A stretch of DNA of 64,000 bases, taken from the NCBI GenBank assembly GCA_045615765.1, contig JAZLFM010000049.1, forward strand, positions 1 through 64,000, given 5' to 3'. A program made the translations under genes and the position numbers. Origin of the DNA: UBA1715 sp045615765 (GTDB taxonomy: Bacteria > Bacteroidota > Bacteroidia > Bacteroidales > UBA1715). This document shows positions 49,842 through 57,727 of the stretch, piece after piece (position 1 is the stretch's first letter; every line of letters begins with the position of its first letter). The notes under the pieces were generated by a model, which saw nothing but the letters and a program-made list of their open reading frames with translations, was not told the origin of the DNA and did no database searches.

Positions 49842-52418
49842 ATGTCAGAAGAATTAGAAAAAACAACTGGAGAACGAATAGTTCAGTTTGATATTGAAAA
49901 GGAAATGAAGTCTGCGTACATTGATTATTCAATGTCCGTAATCGTAGCGAGAGCTTTGCCAGATGCCAGAGATGGTATGAAGCCAGTTCATCGTCGAGTT
50001 TTGTTCGGTATGGACAAGATGGGTAATACGCACGACAAACCATATAAAAAATCTGCCAGAATTGTCGGTGAGGTTATGGGTAAATACCACCCTCATGGTG
50101 ACTCTTCTATTTATGGAACTTTGGTGCACTTGGCACAACCATGGAATATGCGTTATCCTATGGTTGACGGACAAGGTAACTTTGGTTCTGTTGACGGTGA
50201 TAATCCAGCTGCAATGCGTTATACGGAAGCACGCTTGGCTAAGATTGCGGAAGAAACGCTTGTAGACTTGGAGAAGGATACAGTTGATATGCAAAAGAAC
50301 TTCTCTGAAGAATACGATGAACCAACTGTGTTGCCAACAAAGATTCCTATGCTTTTGGTGAACGGTTGTGCTGGTATTGCGGTAGGTATGGCTACCAATA
50401 TGGCTCCACATAATTTGAGCGATACAATTGATGCAATTGTTGCATACATTGACAATAATGACATCACAATTCCAGAATTGGCATCGATAATTCAAGCCCC
50501 TGATTTTCCGACGGGAGGAACTATCTATGGATATCAGGGCGTTCTTGATGCCTATGAAACTGGTCAAGGAAGAATCGTCCTTCGTGGTAAGGCTCGTTTT
50601 GAAACTGAAAACGGTCGCGATTTAATCGTTGTTGATGAAATTCCATATATGGTTAATAAAGCTGAACTTATTAAAAGAACAGCAGATTTAATCAGCGAAA
50701 AGAAAATTGATGGATTGACTGAAGTCAACGATGAATCGGATAAGGAAGGTATGCGTATTGTGTATACACTTAAAAAAGACGCTGTGCCAAATATCGTCTT
50801 GAATAAGTTGTATAAGTACACATATTTACAATCTTCTTTCAGTGTAAATAATGTTGCTTTGGTTGATGGTCGTCCAAAGACGATGAACTTGAGAGATATG
50901 ATTTCTGTATTTACAGAACATCGTCACGAAGTTGTTGTTCGTCGTACGAAATTTGACTTGAACGAAGCAGAAAAACGTGCTCATATCCTTGAAGGTCTTA
51001 TTATTGCTTGTGATAACATTGACGAAGTTGTTCATATTATTCGTGCATCGAAGAATGTGGGTGAGGCTCGCGAAAATTTGATGAAGCGATTCGATTTAGA
51101 TGAAGAACAAGCCAATGCAATTGTTGAAATGCGTTTGCGTCAGTTGACAGGCTTGCAAATCGATCAACTTCATGCTGAATATGAGGAATTAGAAAGAAGA
51201 ATCGCTTATTACAAAGAAGTACTTGCAAATTATGATTTGCAAATGAAAATTGTGAAAGACGAACTTCTTGAAATCAAGGCTAAATACGGTGATGAAAGAA
51301 AAACAGATATCGTAAAAGCTGCAGAAGAATTCAATCCTGAAGATTTCTATGCTGATGAAGATGTTGTGATAGCAATCTCTCACATGGGTTATATTAAGAG
51401 AACGGCATTGACAGAATACAAGCTTCAAAACCGTGGTGGAGTAGGTTCTCGTGGTGGCGATACTCGTGATGCGGATTATATTGAACATCTATATATTGCA
51501 AATATGCATGCCACATTGCTTATCTTTACAGAACAAGGTAAGTGTTTCTGGCAAAAAGTATATGATATTCCTGAAGGCACAAAAGTTTCTAAAGGCCGTG
51601 CAATCCAAAATATTTTGAACATATCTAACGACGATAAAGTTAAGGCGTACGTTACTGTAAATACGTTGGATGACGAAGACTATTTGAAGAATCATTTCGT
51701 AGTGCTTTGTACAGAAAATGGTATAATTAAGAAAACAACTCTTGAAGCATATTCTCGTCCTCGTCAAAATGGTATCATAGCATTGTCAATTCGTGAAGGC
51801 GATACATTGTTGGATGCTTGTTTGACTGATGGGACATGTGAAATTTTGATGGCTATTCAATCAGGTAAAGCAATTCGTTTCCCTGAAGAAAAATTCCGTC
51901 CAATGGGTCGTACGGCTTCTGGTGTGAAAGGTATGACAGTTCCAGAAGGAGAAAAGGTTGTTGGTTTAATTTGTGCACCTGCAGATACTAAAAAGGAAAT
52001 TTTAGTCGTTTCAGAAAAAGGTTTCGGTAAACGTTCATCTATCGAAGATTATCGTGTAACGAACCGTGGTGGTAAAGGTGTGAAGACAATCAATATCACA
52101 GACAAGACGGGTAAATTAGTTGCTTTTGAAGCTGTGGATGATGACGATGATTTGATGATTATGAACAAATCAGGTATCACAATCCGTATGGAAGTAGCAC
52201 CATTGCGTGTGATGGGTCGTGTTGCTCAAGGCGTGAAATTGATTAACTTGAGACCTAAAGATTCTATTGCGGCGATTTCTACAGTTCATGTTGAACCAGA
52301 AGAAAGACAAGCAATGAAAGATGCAGCGAATACGGAGTTGGCAGAAGGTGAAAATGCGGCTTCTCAAGAACAAAGCGCTGAAAATCAAAACGAAACAAAT
52401 TCAGAAAATAACGAATAA
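49842..52418 (+). CDS. gyrA: DNA gyrase subunit A
   Basis: GyrA breaks and rejoins DNA during supercoiling. From ATG 49842 the 858 residues begin MSEELEKTTGERIVQFDIEK, with SAYIDYSMSVIVARALPDARDGMKPVHRR, the quinolone region HPHGDSSIYGTLVHLAQPW (Ser88 equals E. coli Ser83; Gly92 at the Asp87 position) and the catalytic Tyr127 of AAMRYTEARL. The C-terminal half is a six-bladed propeller; the GyrA box is the Bacteroidota form NRGGVGSRGG. A GTG at 49809 and an ATG at 49818 are alternative starts without better support. An acidic Glu/Asn tail closes the protein. The TPR gene follows after 16 bp. Confidence 0.95.
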   Translation: MSEELEKTTGERIVQFDIEKEMKSAYIDYSMSVIVARALPDARDGMKPVHRRVLFGMDKMGNTHDKPYKKSARIVGEVMGKYHPHGDSSIYGTLVHLAQPWNMRYPMVDGQGNFGSVDGDNPAAMRYTEARLAKIAEETLVDLEKDTVDMQKNFSEEYDEPTVLPTKIPMLLVNGCAGIAVGMATNMAPHNLSDTIDAIVAYIDNNDITIPELASIIQAPDFPTGGTIYGYQGVLDAYETGQGRIVLRGKARFETENGRDLIVVDEIPYMVNKAELIKRTADLISEKKIDGLTEVNDESDKEGMRIVYTLKKDAVPNIVLNKLYKYTYLQSSFSVNNVALVDGRPKTMNLRDMISVFTEHRHEVVVRRTKFDLNEAEKRAHILEGLIIACDNIDEVVHIIRASKNVGEARENLMKRFDLDEEQANAIVEMRLRQLTGLQIDQLHAEYEELERRIAYYKEVLANYDLQMKIVKDELLEIKAKYGDERKTDIVKAAEEFNPEDFYADEDVVIAISHMGYIKRTALTEYKLQNRGGVGSRGGDTRDADYIEHLYIANMHATLLIFTEQGKCFWQKVYDIPEGTKVSKGRAIQNILNISNDDKVKAYVTVNTLDDEDYLKNHFVVLCTENGIIKKTTLEAYSRPRQNGIIALSIREGDTLLDACLTDGTCEILMAIQSGKAIRFPEEKFRPMGRTASGVKGMTVPEGEKVVGLICAPADTKKEILVVSEKGFGKRSSIEDYRVTNRGGKGVKTINITDKTGKLVAFEAVDDDDDLMIMNKSGITIRMEVAPLRVMGRVAQGVKLINLRPKDSIAAISTVHVEPEERQAMKDAANTELAEGENAASQEQSAENQNETNSENNE

Positions 52419-52434
52419 TAAATTGTAGAAAACG

Positions 52435-53766
52435 ATGAAAAAGAATCTCACTCTAGCCTTAGCGGCATTGTTTTTCGGAAATATAGCTTTCAGTCAAAGC
52501 GATGAATTCGTAATGACATGGGGTGTGGTTGAAGCAGAAGCAAAAAAGTCTGATGTGGAAATTACAAATCCTAAAAAGAACATAAAAGTAAACACTTGGA
52601 CAGAACGTGGTCGTAAATATATTCAAGTGTATAACTTCGATGCGGAAAATCTTTATTCTGGTTTGGATCAAAGCCAAATTATGATGATTATGAAAGGTTC
52701 TGCAAAAAATGAAACAGCCAAAGGTGATACAACTATACTTTCGTACGATCGTGTAGATATCTATGCTGTAGGTGGTAAAGTTGTTAAGTATGAAAGAACA
52801 GGTAGAGCAAAAGAATTTTTCTTCCCAACTCATACCGCTGCTCTAGATGTTGCAACTGAAGCTTATCTTAAAGCAAAAGAATTGGATAAAGACGGAAAAC
52901 AAGCAGCAAAAATTAGTAGTAGTTTAAAGACACTTTCTAATTTGTATCAAAAAGAAGGTTATATATTCTATTCAAATAAAGATAATGTAAATGCTGCTCA
53001 CTGTTTCACTCAAGCTGCAAATATTGCAAAGACAGGTTTAACTGGCGAAGCTGATACAGTTCGTATTGCAACTATGAATTATGCTGGTGTAATGAATAGA
53101 ATTATAAAGAACTATGATCTTGCAATTTCGTTCTTTAACGATATCATTACAATAGCTGGTGAAAATCAAACAGTTGATATGTATGATGGTGTTTATGCTT
53201 GTCAATTAGAGAAAAACGATACTGTTGCAGCAATTCAAACTTGTTTGACTGTTATTGAAAAATATCCAAAGGATAAACACTCTGTTGCATATTTGAACCA
53301 ATTAATTGATTTGTATCAAAAGACAAACCAAGGAGATTTAGCTGTGACATATTTGCAAAAAGCTATAGAAACAGATCCACAAAATGTAGTGTATTTGGTT
53401 GTTTTGGCAAATATGTATGAATCGCAAGGTAATGTAGTTGAAGCAATAAATACATACAAAAAAGCATTGGAAATTAATCCAAAAGATGAAAATGCAAACT
53501 TGAACCTTGGTGTTCTTTATGAAAAGAAGGGCTCGGATATTCTTAGCGTTGCAGATGGTATGTATGGTAAAAAAGGTTACCAAGCAAAAGTTGATGAAGG
53601 TAAGTCTTATTTGAAATTAGCACTTCCTTATATTGAAAACTTTGCAGAAGTAACAAACGATAATGCAACTAAGAAAAATGCATATCGCGATTTGATGTCT
53701 ATCTACTTGAAATTAAGTATGATGACAGAATATAAGGCTACAAAAAACAAATACGACGAATTATAG
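52435..53766 (+). CDS. Secreted tetratricopeptide-repeat protein
   Basis: The 443 residues have a signal peptide (MKKNLTLALAALFFGNIAFSQ) and TPR helices: AIQTCLTVIEKYPKDKHSVAYLN, DLAVTYLQKAIETDPQNVVYLVVLANMYESQGN, EAINTYKKALEINPKDENANLNLGVLYEKKG. TPR domains bind partner proteins; here the site is probably the periplasm. It is cotranscribed with gyrA, an arrangement without an obvious functional reason. A terminator follows. Confidence 0.85.
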   Translation: MKKNLTLALAALFFGNIAFSQSDEFVMTWGVVEAEAKKSDVEITNPKKNIKVNTWTERGRKYIQVYNFDAENLYSGLDQSQIMMIMKGSAKNETAKGDTTILSYDRVDIYAVGGKVVKYERTGRAKEFFFPTHTAALDVATEAYLKAKELDKDGKQAAKISSSLKTLSNLYQKEGYIFYSNKDNVNAAHCFTQAANIAKTGLTGEADTVRIATMNYAGVMNRIIKNYDLAISFFNDIITIAGENQTVDMYDGVYACQLEKNDTVAAIQTCLTVIEKYPKDKHSVAYLNQLIDLYQKTNQGDLAVTYLQKAIETDPQNVVYLVVLANMYESQGNVVEAINTYKKALEINPKDENANLNLGVLYEKKGSDILSVADGMYGKKGYQAKVDEGKSYLKLALPYIENFAEVTNDNATKKNAYRDLMSIYLKLSMMTEYKATKNKYDEL

Positions 53767-53786
53767 GATTTTGCCGTATAATTTTG

Positions 53787-53823
53787 AAAAAGTGGAATAT
53801 CAATGCGATATTCCACTTTTTTT
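53787..53823 (+). terminator. Rho-independent terminator
   Basis: AAAAAGTGGAATAT and ATATTCCACTTTTT form the stem with a 6-7-base loop and a T-run. It ends the gyrA-TPR transcript. Confidence 0.92.
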
Positions 53824-53831
53824 TATATTTG
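53824..53831 (+). promoter_or_regulatory. -7 box for the DUF3791/DUF3990 cassette
   Basis: TATATTTG immediately follows the terminator T-run. Transcription would start near 53838, at the first base of the direct repeat. Confidence 0.6.
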
Positions 53832-53838
53832 TAAAAAA

Positions 53839-53880
53839 TCCGCCCACGCTCCACAAGGCGTAAAACTGTTGGAGCAAATG
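53839..53880 (+). promoter_or_regulatory. Direct repeat 1: 5' leader with Shine-Dalgarno-masking hairpin
   Basis: A 41-bp sequence repeated at 54830-54870 with about 90 percent identity. GCTCCA (53848-53853) can pair with TGGAGC (53870-53875), which contains the GGAG ribosome-binding site 10 bases before ATG 53885. CGCC and GGCG can form a competing stem. The leader could therefore control translation of the cassette. Confidence 0.6.
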
Positions 53881-53884
53881 AAGT

Positions 53885-54112
53885 ATGAGTATGTATAATT
53901 TGCGAGACATAGTAGAATATATGGTTATGTTGATTGGCTCGTTTGCTAAGAGATATAACATAAGCTGTCAGGAGGCTCAGTCTTATTTGAGTCGCTATGG
54001 CGCTTTGGATATGATTCAATCTCATTATGGCATTATGCATACGCAACGATTTGAGGATATGGTGGAAGGCTTGTCTGCTTTCTGTAAAAGAAAGGGAGGA
54101 AATTTGTCGTGA
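53885..54112 (+). CDS. DUF3791 protein (putative antitoxin)
   Basis: A 75-residue helical protein: YNLRDIVEYMVMLIGSFAKRYNISCQEAQSYLSRYGALDMIQSHYGIMHTQRFEDMVEGLSAF. The pattern of an N-terminal hydrophobic helix, YLxxYGALD and a C-terminal helix fits DUF3791. GGAG is 10 bases upstream, inside the leader hairpin. It overlaps the DUF3990 gene by 4 bp (GTGA), the tight coupling usual in toxin-antitoxin pairs. Confidence 0.75.
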   Translation: MSMYNLRDIVEYMVMLIGSFAKRYNISCQEAQSYLSRYGALDMIQSHYGIMHTQRFEDMVEGLSAFCKRKGGNLS

Positions 54113-54585
54113 AACTATATCATGGCTCAAATATGGTTATTGACAAGATAGATTTGTCTTATTCTAAACCTAATAAAGATTTTGGAAAGGCATTTTATTT
54201 GTCTGATGATAGTGCTCAGGCTGAGGAAATGGCAAAATTAAAAACTATTTTTCTTGGAGGCGATCCGATTGTTATGACATTTGACTTCGATGATTCGTTG
54301 ATATATGACGGAACGTTACGGTTCAAAAGTTTTGATAGTTATACAGAGGAGTGGGCTCATTTTATTTATGACCATAGAAATGATGAGCAAGGGCGAACAT
54401 TACATGATTTCGATGTTGTGTACGGTCCTATAGCCAATGATAGAGTTGGTGCTCAAATAAATAATTTTAGGAATGGTTACATATCTTTTGAAACATTCTT
54501 GGAACGAATAAAATATATGAAAGGCATAACTTTTCAATATGCCTTTTGTACGGAGTTGGCAATATCGAAATTAGTTAGGATATGA
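54109..54585 (+). CDS. DUF3990 protein (putative ADP-ribosyltransferase-like toxin)
   Basis: The start is GTG 54109. The 158 residues begin KLYHGSNMVIDKIDLSYSKPNKDFGKAFYLSDDSAQAEEMAK. The YHGS and DFGKxFYLS strands resemble the first two motifs of ADP-ribosyltransferases. Further conserved parts are VMTFDFDD, WAHFIYDHR, DFDVVYGPIANDRV and AFCTELAISKLVRI. It lies between two DUF3791 genes and overlaps both by 4 bp. Toxicity is inferred from this arrangement; no activity can be proved from sequence. Confidence 0.75.
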   Translation: MKLYHGSNMVIDKIDLSYSKPNKDFGKAFYLSDDSAQAEEMAKLKTIFLGGDPIVMTFDFDDSLIYDGTLRFKSFDSYTEEWAHFIYDHRNDEQGRTLHDFDVVYGPIANDRVGAQINNFRNGYISFETFLERIKYMKGITFQYAFCTELAISKLVRI

Positions 54586-54824
54586 ATGTTACAAAGCAGG
54601 AGTTTGATTTTATGGTTCAATCGCTCACAACCGATTTGATAACCATATTAACGGAAGAAAAACATCTTTCTGTTAGCAAGGCTTTTGATATTTTGTATCA
54701 ATCTAATACCTTTGCCAAACTTTGTGATGCAAATACAGGTTTGTATTATCAGTCCGCAAGATATGTTTATAGTTATCTTGTAGAAGAAAGAAAAGAAATG
54801 ATTAACCAAGCATTGGCTTGTTGA
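54582..54824 (+). CDS. Second DUF3791 protein
   Basis: An 80-residue helical protein: TKQEFDFMVQSLTTDLITILTEEKHLSVSKAFDILYQSNTFAKLCDANTGLYYQSARYVYSYLVEE. It resembles DUF3791 (LSxxxAFDxLYxSxTxxKLxxxxTGLYxQSxxYxYxxL) and is clearly divergent from the first copy. It starts within the DUF3990 stop (ATGA overlap). Two partners around one DUF3990 gene may mean a three-gene module. Confidence 0.75.
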   Translation: MNVTKQEFDFMVQSLTTDLITILTEEKHLSVSKAFDILYQSNTFAKLCDANTGLYYQSARYVYSYLVEERKEMINQALAC

Positions 54825-54829
54825 TTATA

Positions 54830-54870
54830 TCCGCCCACTGCTCCCAAGGCGTGAAACTGTTGGAGCAACG
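54830..54870 (+). repeat. Direct repeat 2 after the DUF3791/DUF3990 cassette
   Basis: It matches 53839-53880 apart from two small gaps and a few substitutions, with shared CCGCCCAC, GCTCC, CAAGGCGT and AAACTGTTGGAGCAA. GCTCC (54840-54844) pairs with GGAGC (54862-54866). No start codon follows at the distance seen in repeat 1, so it may be the leader of a lost second cassette. Confidence 0.7.
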
Positions 54871-55289
54871 ACATAAATAAAAGGCGTCATCAACGCTTTG
54901 TTCTTGTTGATTCGGAACGTAGGAAATTCAGAATTAGCAATCAAGGTTCTATTTGTTCCCAACCAATAATCCTATCCATAGCATGAACTTGAGGCTGCGT
55001 CAAAGGTTACTTATTTGATGGTTTTATGCCATCGATTTAACAACCAACTTGTATATCAACTTCAAGAAATATAATAAAATTGTAATGTGACTCTTTAAAA
55101 GAGTGGATTAAATCTACTTTTAGTGTTGGGTTATATGCATAAAAATAATAAAACTCCATAAAAAGGTGGTCTTAGTCCACCTTTTATGGGTAAAATTGTG
55201 TTTCAAATGATACACTATTTATTTGTAAACCAAAACCTGTAATTTATTTAATTCTCAAATGTCTATTATCAAATCTCAATTAAATGATG
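54871..55289. other. Noncoding region with hairpins
   Basis: No intact frame is seen in about 420 bp. ACTCTTTAAAAGAGT (55090-55104) is a short palindrome. CCATAAAAAGGTGG (55156-55169) and CCACCTTTTATGG (55177-55189) form a strong stem with a 7-base loop, a possible terminator or attenuator with no assigned gene. The first 150 bases may be a gene remnant linked to direct repeat 2. Confidence 0.5.
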
Positions 55290-55297
55290 TATATTTG
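55290..55297 (+). promoter_or_regulatory. -7 box for the STAS-rnz-recF operon
   Basis: TATATTTG, 36 bases before ATG 55334. Confidence 0.65.
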
Positions 55298-55333
55298 CGT
55301 ATAAGGTATTGTAATCATCAAATTTTGTAGGCT

Positions 55334-55681
55334 ATGGATTACTGTGTTATTACAAAAAAATCGACTTATACGCTGATAGAAATTTTGGCAGACAGGTTGG
55401 ATATTCGTATTGCTGCATCATTGAAATCTGATTTGGTTCAGTTGAATGGCAATAAAGAAAAGAATATTGTATTGGATTTGTCGAATTGTGCGTATTGCGA
55501 CTCATCTGGCCTAAGTGCCATTTTGGTTGCAAATCGTCTTTGTAAAAATTCAAAAGGAATCTTTGTCTTGTGTGGCTTACAGGAAGCAATAGAACGATTG
55601 ATTACAATTTCACAATTAGATTCTGTTCTAACAATCGTATCGACGAAAGAAAAAGCCGATGATTTATTGAACAACGATTAA
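55334..55681 (+). CDS. STAS-domain anti-sigma-factor antagonist-like protein
   Basis: The 115 residues follow the STAS fold: YTLIEILADRLDIRIAASLKSDL, NIVLDLSNCAYCDSSGLSAILVANRLC, IFVLCGLQEAIERLITISQLDSVLTIV. DSSGL carries the Ser that RsbW-type kinases phosphorylate in SpoIIAA/RsbV proteins. No kinase is adjacent; an RsbW-like domain is found at 22045. It overlaps rnz by one base (TAATG) and heads the rnz-recF operon. Confidence 0.87.
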   Translation: MDYCVITKKSTYTLIEILADRLDIRIAASLKSDLVQLNGNKEKNIVLDLSNCAYCDSSGLSAILVANRLCKNSKGIFVLCGLQEAIERLITISQLDSVLTIVSTKEKADDLLNND

Positions 55682-56622
55682 TGGAAGATAATGCACTAAT
55701 TGTATTGGGGTGTAGTTCAGCAACTCCAAATTCTGTTCGTTTTCCTTCGGCACAAATACTTCATTTCCGAAGTAAATATTTCTTGATTGATTGTGGCGAA
55801 GGTACGCAAATGCAATTACGCAGAGCGAAAATTCCATTTGAACGAATTGATTCGATTTTTATCTCTCATCTACATGGAGATCACTATTTTGGTTTATTTG
55901 GCTTGCTTGCATCGCTAAATCTAACCGGTCGAAAAAATCCATTGACAGTTTATGCTCCAGAAGGGTTAGAAGAACTTGTACGATATCATTTTCTGAAAAC
56001 GGAACAACCTTTTTCGTATCCTTTACATTTCATTCCTTTACCACAAGAACCTTGTGCTTGCATAAAAGAAGGGCGTGGTTATGAAATTCGTGCAATTCAA
56101 TTGGATCATAGAGTTCCATGTTGGGGCTTTTATTTTGTTGAAGAACAAAAAGATCGAAAAATTAAAAAAGACGCCATAACTACATATAATTTATCTATCG
56201 AGGAAGTTAAATGTATAAAAAATGGTTCGAATCTTACCTTGCAGGATGGAACTGTAATTCCTAATGCGGAACTCACGATAGACCCTCAACCTGCTTTTTC
56301 GTATGCGTATATTTCGGATACTATTCTAAAACCAGATATTGCCAAATATGTACAGAATGTACGACTACTATATCATGAGGCTACATTTTTACATGAATTG
56401 CAATCAATGGCAAAAACAACGCATCATTCTACTGCTCGTCAGGCTGGGGAATTTGCTCAAATGGTTCATGCTGAAAAATTGATTGTAGGGCATTTTTCAG
56501 CACGATATAAGGATTTGCAAGGACATTTAGAGGAAGTTAAACAAGTGTTCGAAAATGTAGAATTGGCTTCTGATTTGAATCTTTATACGCTATATAAACC
56601 AACTTATTCTGTTTGGAAATAA
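55681..56622 (+). CDS. rnz: Ribonuclease Z
   Basis: RNase Z trims the 3' ends of tRNA precursors. The 313 residues contain the zinc motifs SHLHGDHYFGLFGLL (HxHxDH), LIDCGEGTQMQLRRA and LYHEATFL, with the later His of HSTARQAGEFA and VGHFSARYKD. The length is standard for the short form. Translation is coupled to the STAS gene, and recF starts one base after its stop. Confidence 0.94.
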   Translation: MEDNALIVLGCSSATPNSVRFPSAQILHFRSKYFLIDCGEGTQMQLRRAKIPFERIDSIFISHLHGDHYFGLFGLLASLNLTGRKNPLTVYAPEGLEELVRYHFLKTEQPFSYPLHFIPLPQEPCACIKEGRGYEIRAIQLDHRVPCWGFYFVEEQKDRKIKKDAITTYNLSIEEVKCIKNGSNLTLQDGTVIPNAELTIDPQPAFSYAYISDTILKPDIAKYVQNVRLLYHEATFLHELQSMAKTTHHSTARQAGEFAQMVHAEKLIVGHFSARYKDLQGHLEEVKQVFENVELASDLNLYTLYKPTYSVWK

Positions 56623-56623
56623 A

Positions 56624-57727
56624 ATGAAATTACAATCACTCTCCATATATCATTACCGTAATTTAGAAGAGCTTTCGTTTGATTGTAACGAACGGGTTAA
56701 TTGTTTGGTTGGCAGAAATGGTGTAGGTAAGACGAATATTCTTGATGCAATTTATTATCTGTCATGTTGCAAAAGTAATTTAATGACGAATGATGCATTA
56801 AATGTGAAACATGGAGAAACATCTTTCCTTTTACAAGGTTTGTATGAACTAAATGAAATGGAAACGAAAGTTTCGTGTGCATATAATTCCGAAGATAAAA
56901 GCAAACTTATTCGTTGTAATGAAAAAAAATATGCGCGTATTTCTGATCATTTGGGTTTATTGCCAGTAGTTTTCATATCTCCGAACGATGTGTCTCTTAT
57001 TTACGAAGGAGGAACAGAACGACGAAAGTTTTTAGATAGTTTCATTTCTATGTATAATAGAGAGTATTTGTCTAATCTGTTGGTATATAATAAGATATTG
57101 CAGCAACGAAATACACTTCTAAAACAAGAACAACCTGTAGATGACGTGTATTTGTCTATTATAGACGAAAAACTATCTATTTTAGGTGCGGCAATTTTTG
57201 AAGAAAGAAAATTGGCTGTTTCGGCACTTTCTACGCTTACCAAGCATTTCTATGGAAAAATAGCTTCAACGGAAGAGTGTTCGGTAGAATATGAATCGCA
57301 ATTGTTTACGGCTGATATGAAATCGCTTTTGGAACGTAATAGAGAGCGAGATACGTACTTGACATACACGAGTAGTGGAATACATCGAGATGATTTGTCG
57401 TTTAAATTTAACGATAGTTCCCTGAAAAATACAGCTTCGCAAGGGCAGAAGAAAACATTTCTACTAGCTTTGAAATTTGCTCAATATCAGTTGATTCGTG
57501 AACATAAAAATGGCTTGAAACCATTACTGTTGTTGGATGATTTGTTTGATAAACTTGACAAGGAACGTTCTAAAAACATATTTGATATTGTTGATGGTCA
57601 AGATTTTGGACAAATTTTTATAACAGATACCGATAAAATCTTACTTCATACAATTTTTGAGCAAAGGAGAGAGGAAGGGATTTTCTGGCAAGTAGCTGAT
57701 GGCAAAATAGAAAAGGCTATTCTATAA
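56624..57727 (+). CDS. recF: DNA repair protein RecF
   Basis: RecF loads RecA at gapped DNA. The 367 residues have the SMC-like ATPase parts YHYRNLEELSFDCNERVNCLVGRNGVGKTNILDAIYYLS (Walker A), VVFISPNDVSLIYEGGTERRKFLD, ASQGQKKTFLLALKFAQ (signature) and LLLLDDLFDKLDKERSKNI (Walker B), ending in TDTD. It overlaps the convergent dnaG gene by 6 bp, with no terminator between them. Confidence 0.94.
   Translation: MKLQSLSIYHYRNLEELSFDCNERVNCLVGRNGVGKTNILDAIYYLSCCKSNLMTNDALNVKHGETSFLLQGLYELNEMETKVSCAYNSEDKSKLIRCNEKKYARISDHLGLLPVVFISPNDVSLIYEGGTERRKFLDSFISMYNREYLSNLLVYNKILQQRNTLLKQEQPVDDVYLSIIDEKLSILGAAIFEERKLAVSALSTLTKHFYGKIASTEECSVEYESQLFTADMKSLLERNRERDTYLTYTSSGIHRDDLSFKFNDSSLKNTASQGQKKTFLLALKFAQYQLIREHKNGLKPLLLLDDLFDKLDKERSKNIFDIVDGQDFGQIFITDTDKILLHTIFEQRREEGIFWQVADGKIEKAIL

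Noticed and set aside
49929..50567. 212-codon minus-strand frame inside gyrA
   Set aside because: gyrA is full length and conserved on the plus strand here; the reverse product is Cys/His/Ile-rich and unlike any family I know.
53839..54870. Integron attC sites around the DUF3990 cassette
   Set aside because: The repeats have hairpins, but the core RYYYAAC/GTTRRRY boxes are not found and no integrase gene is visible.
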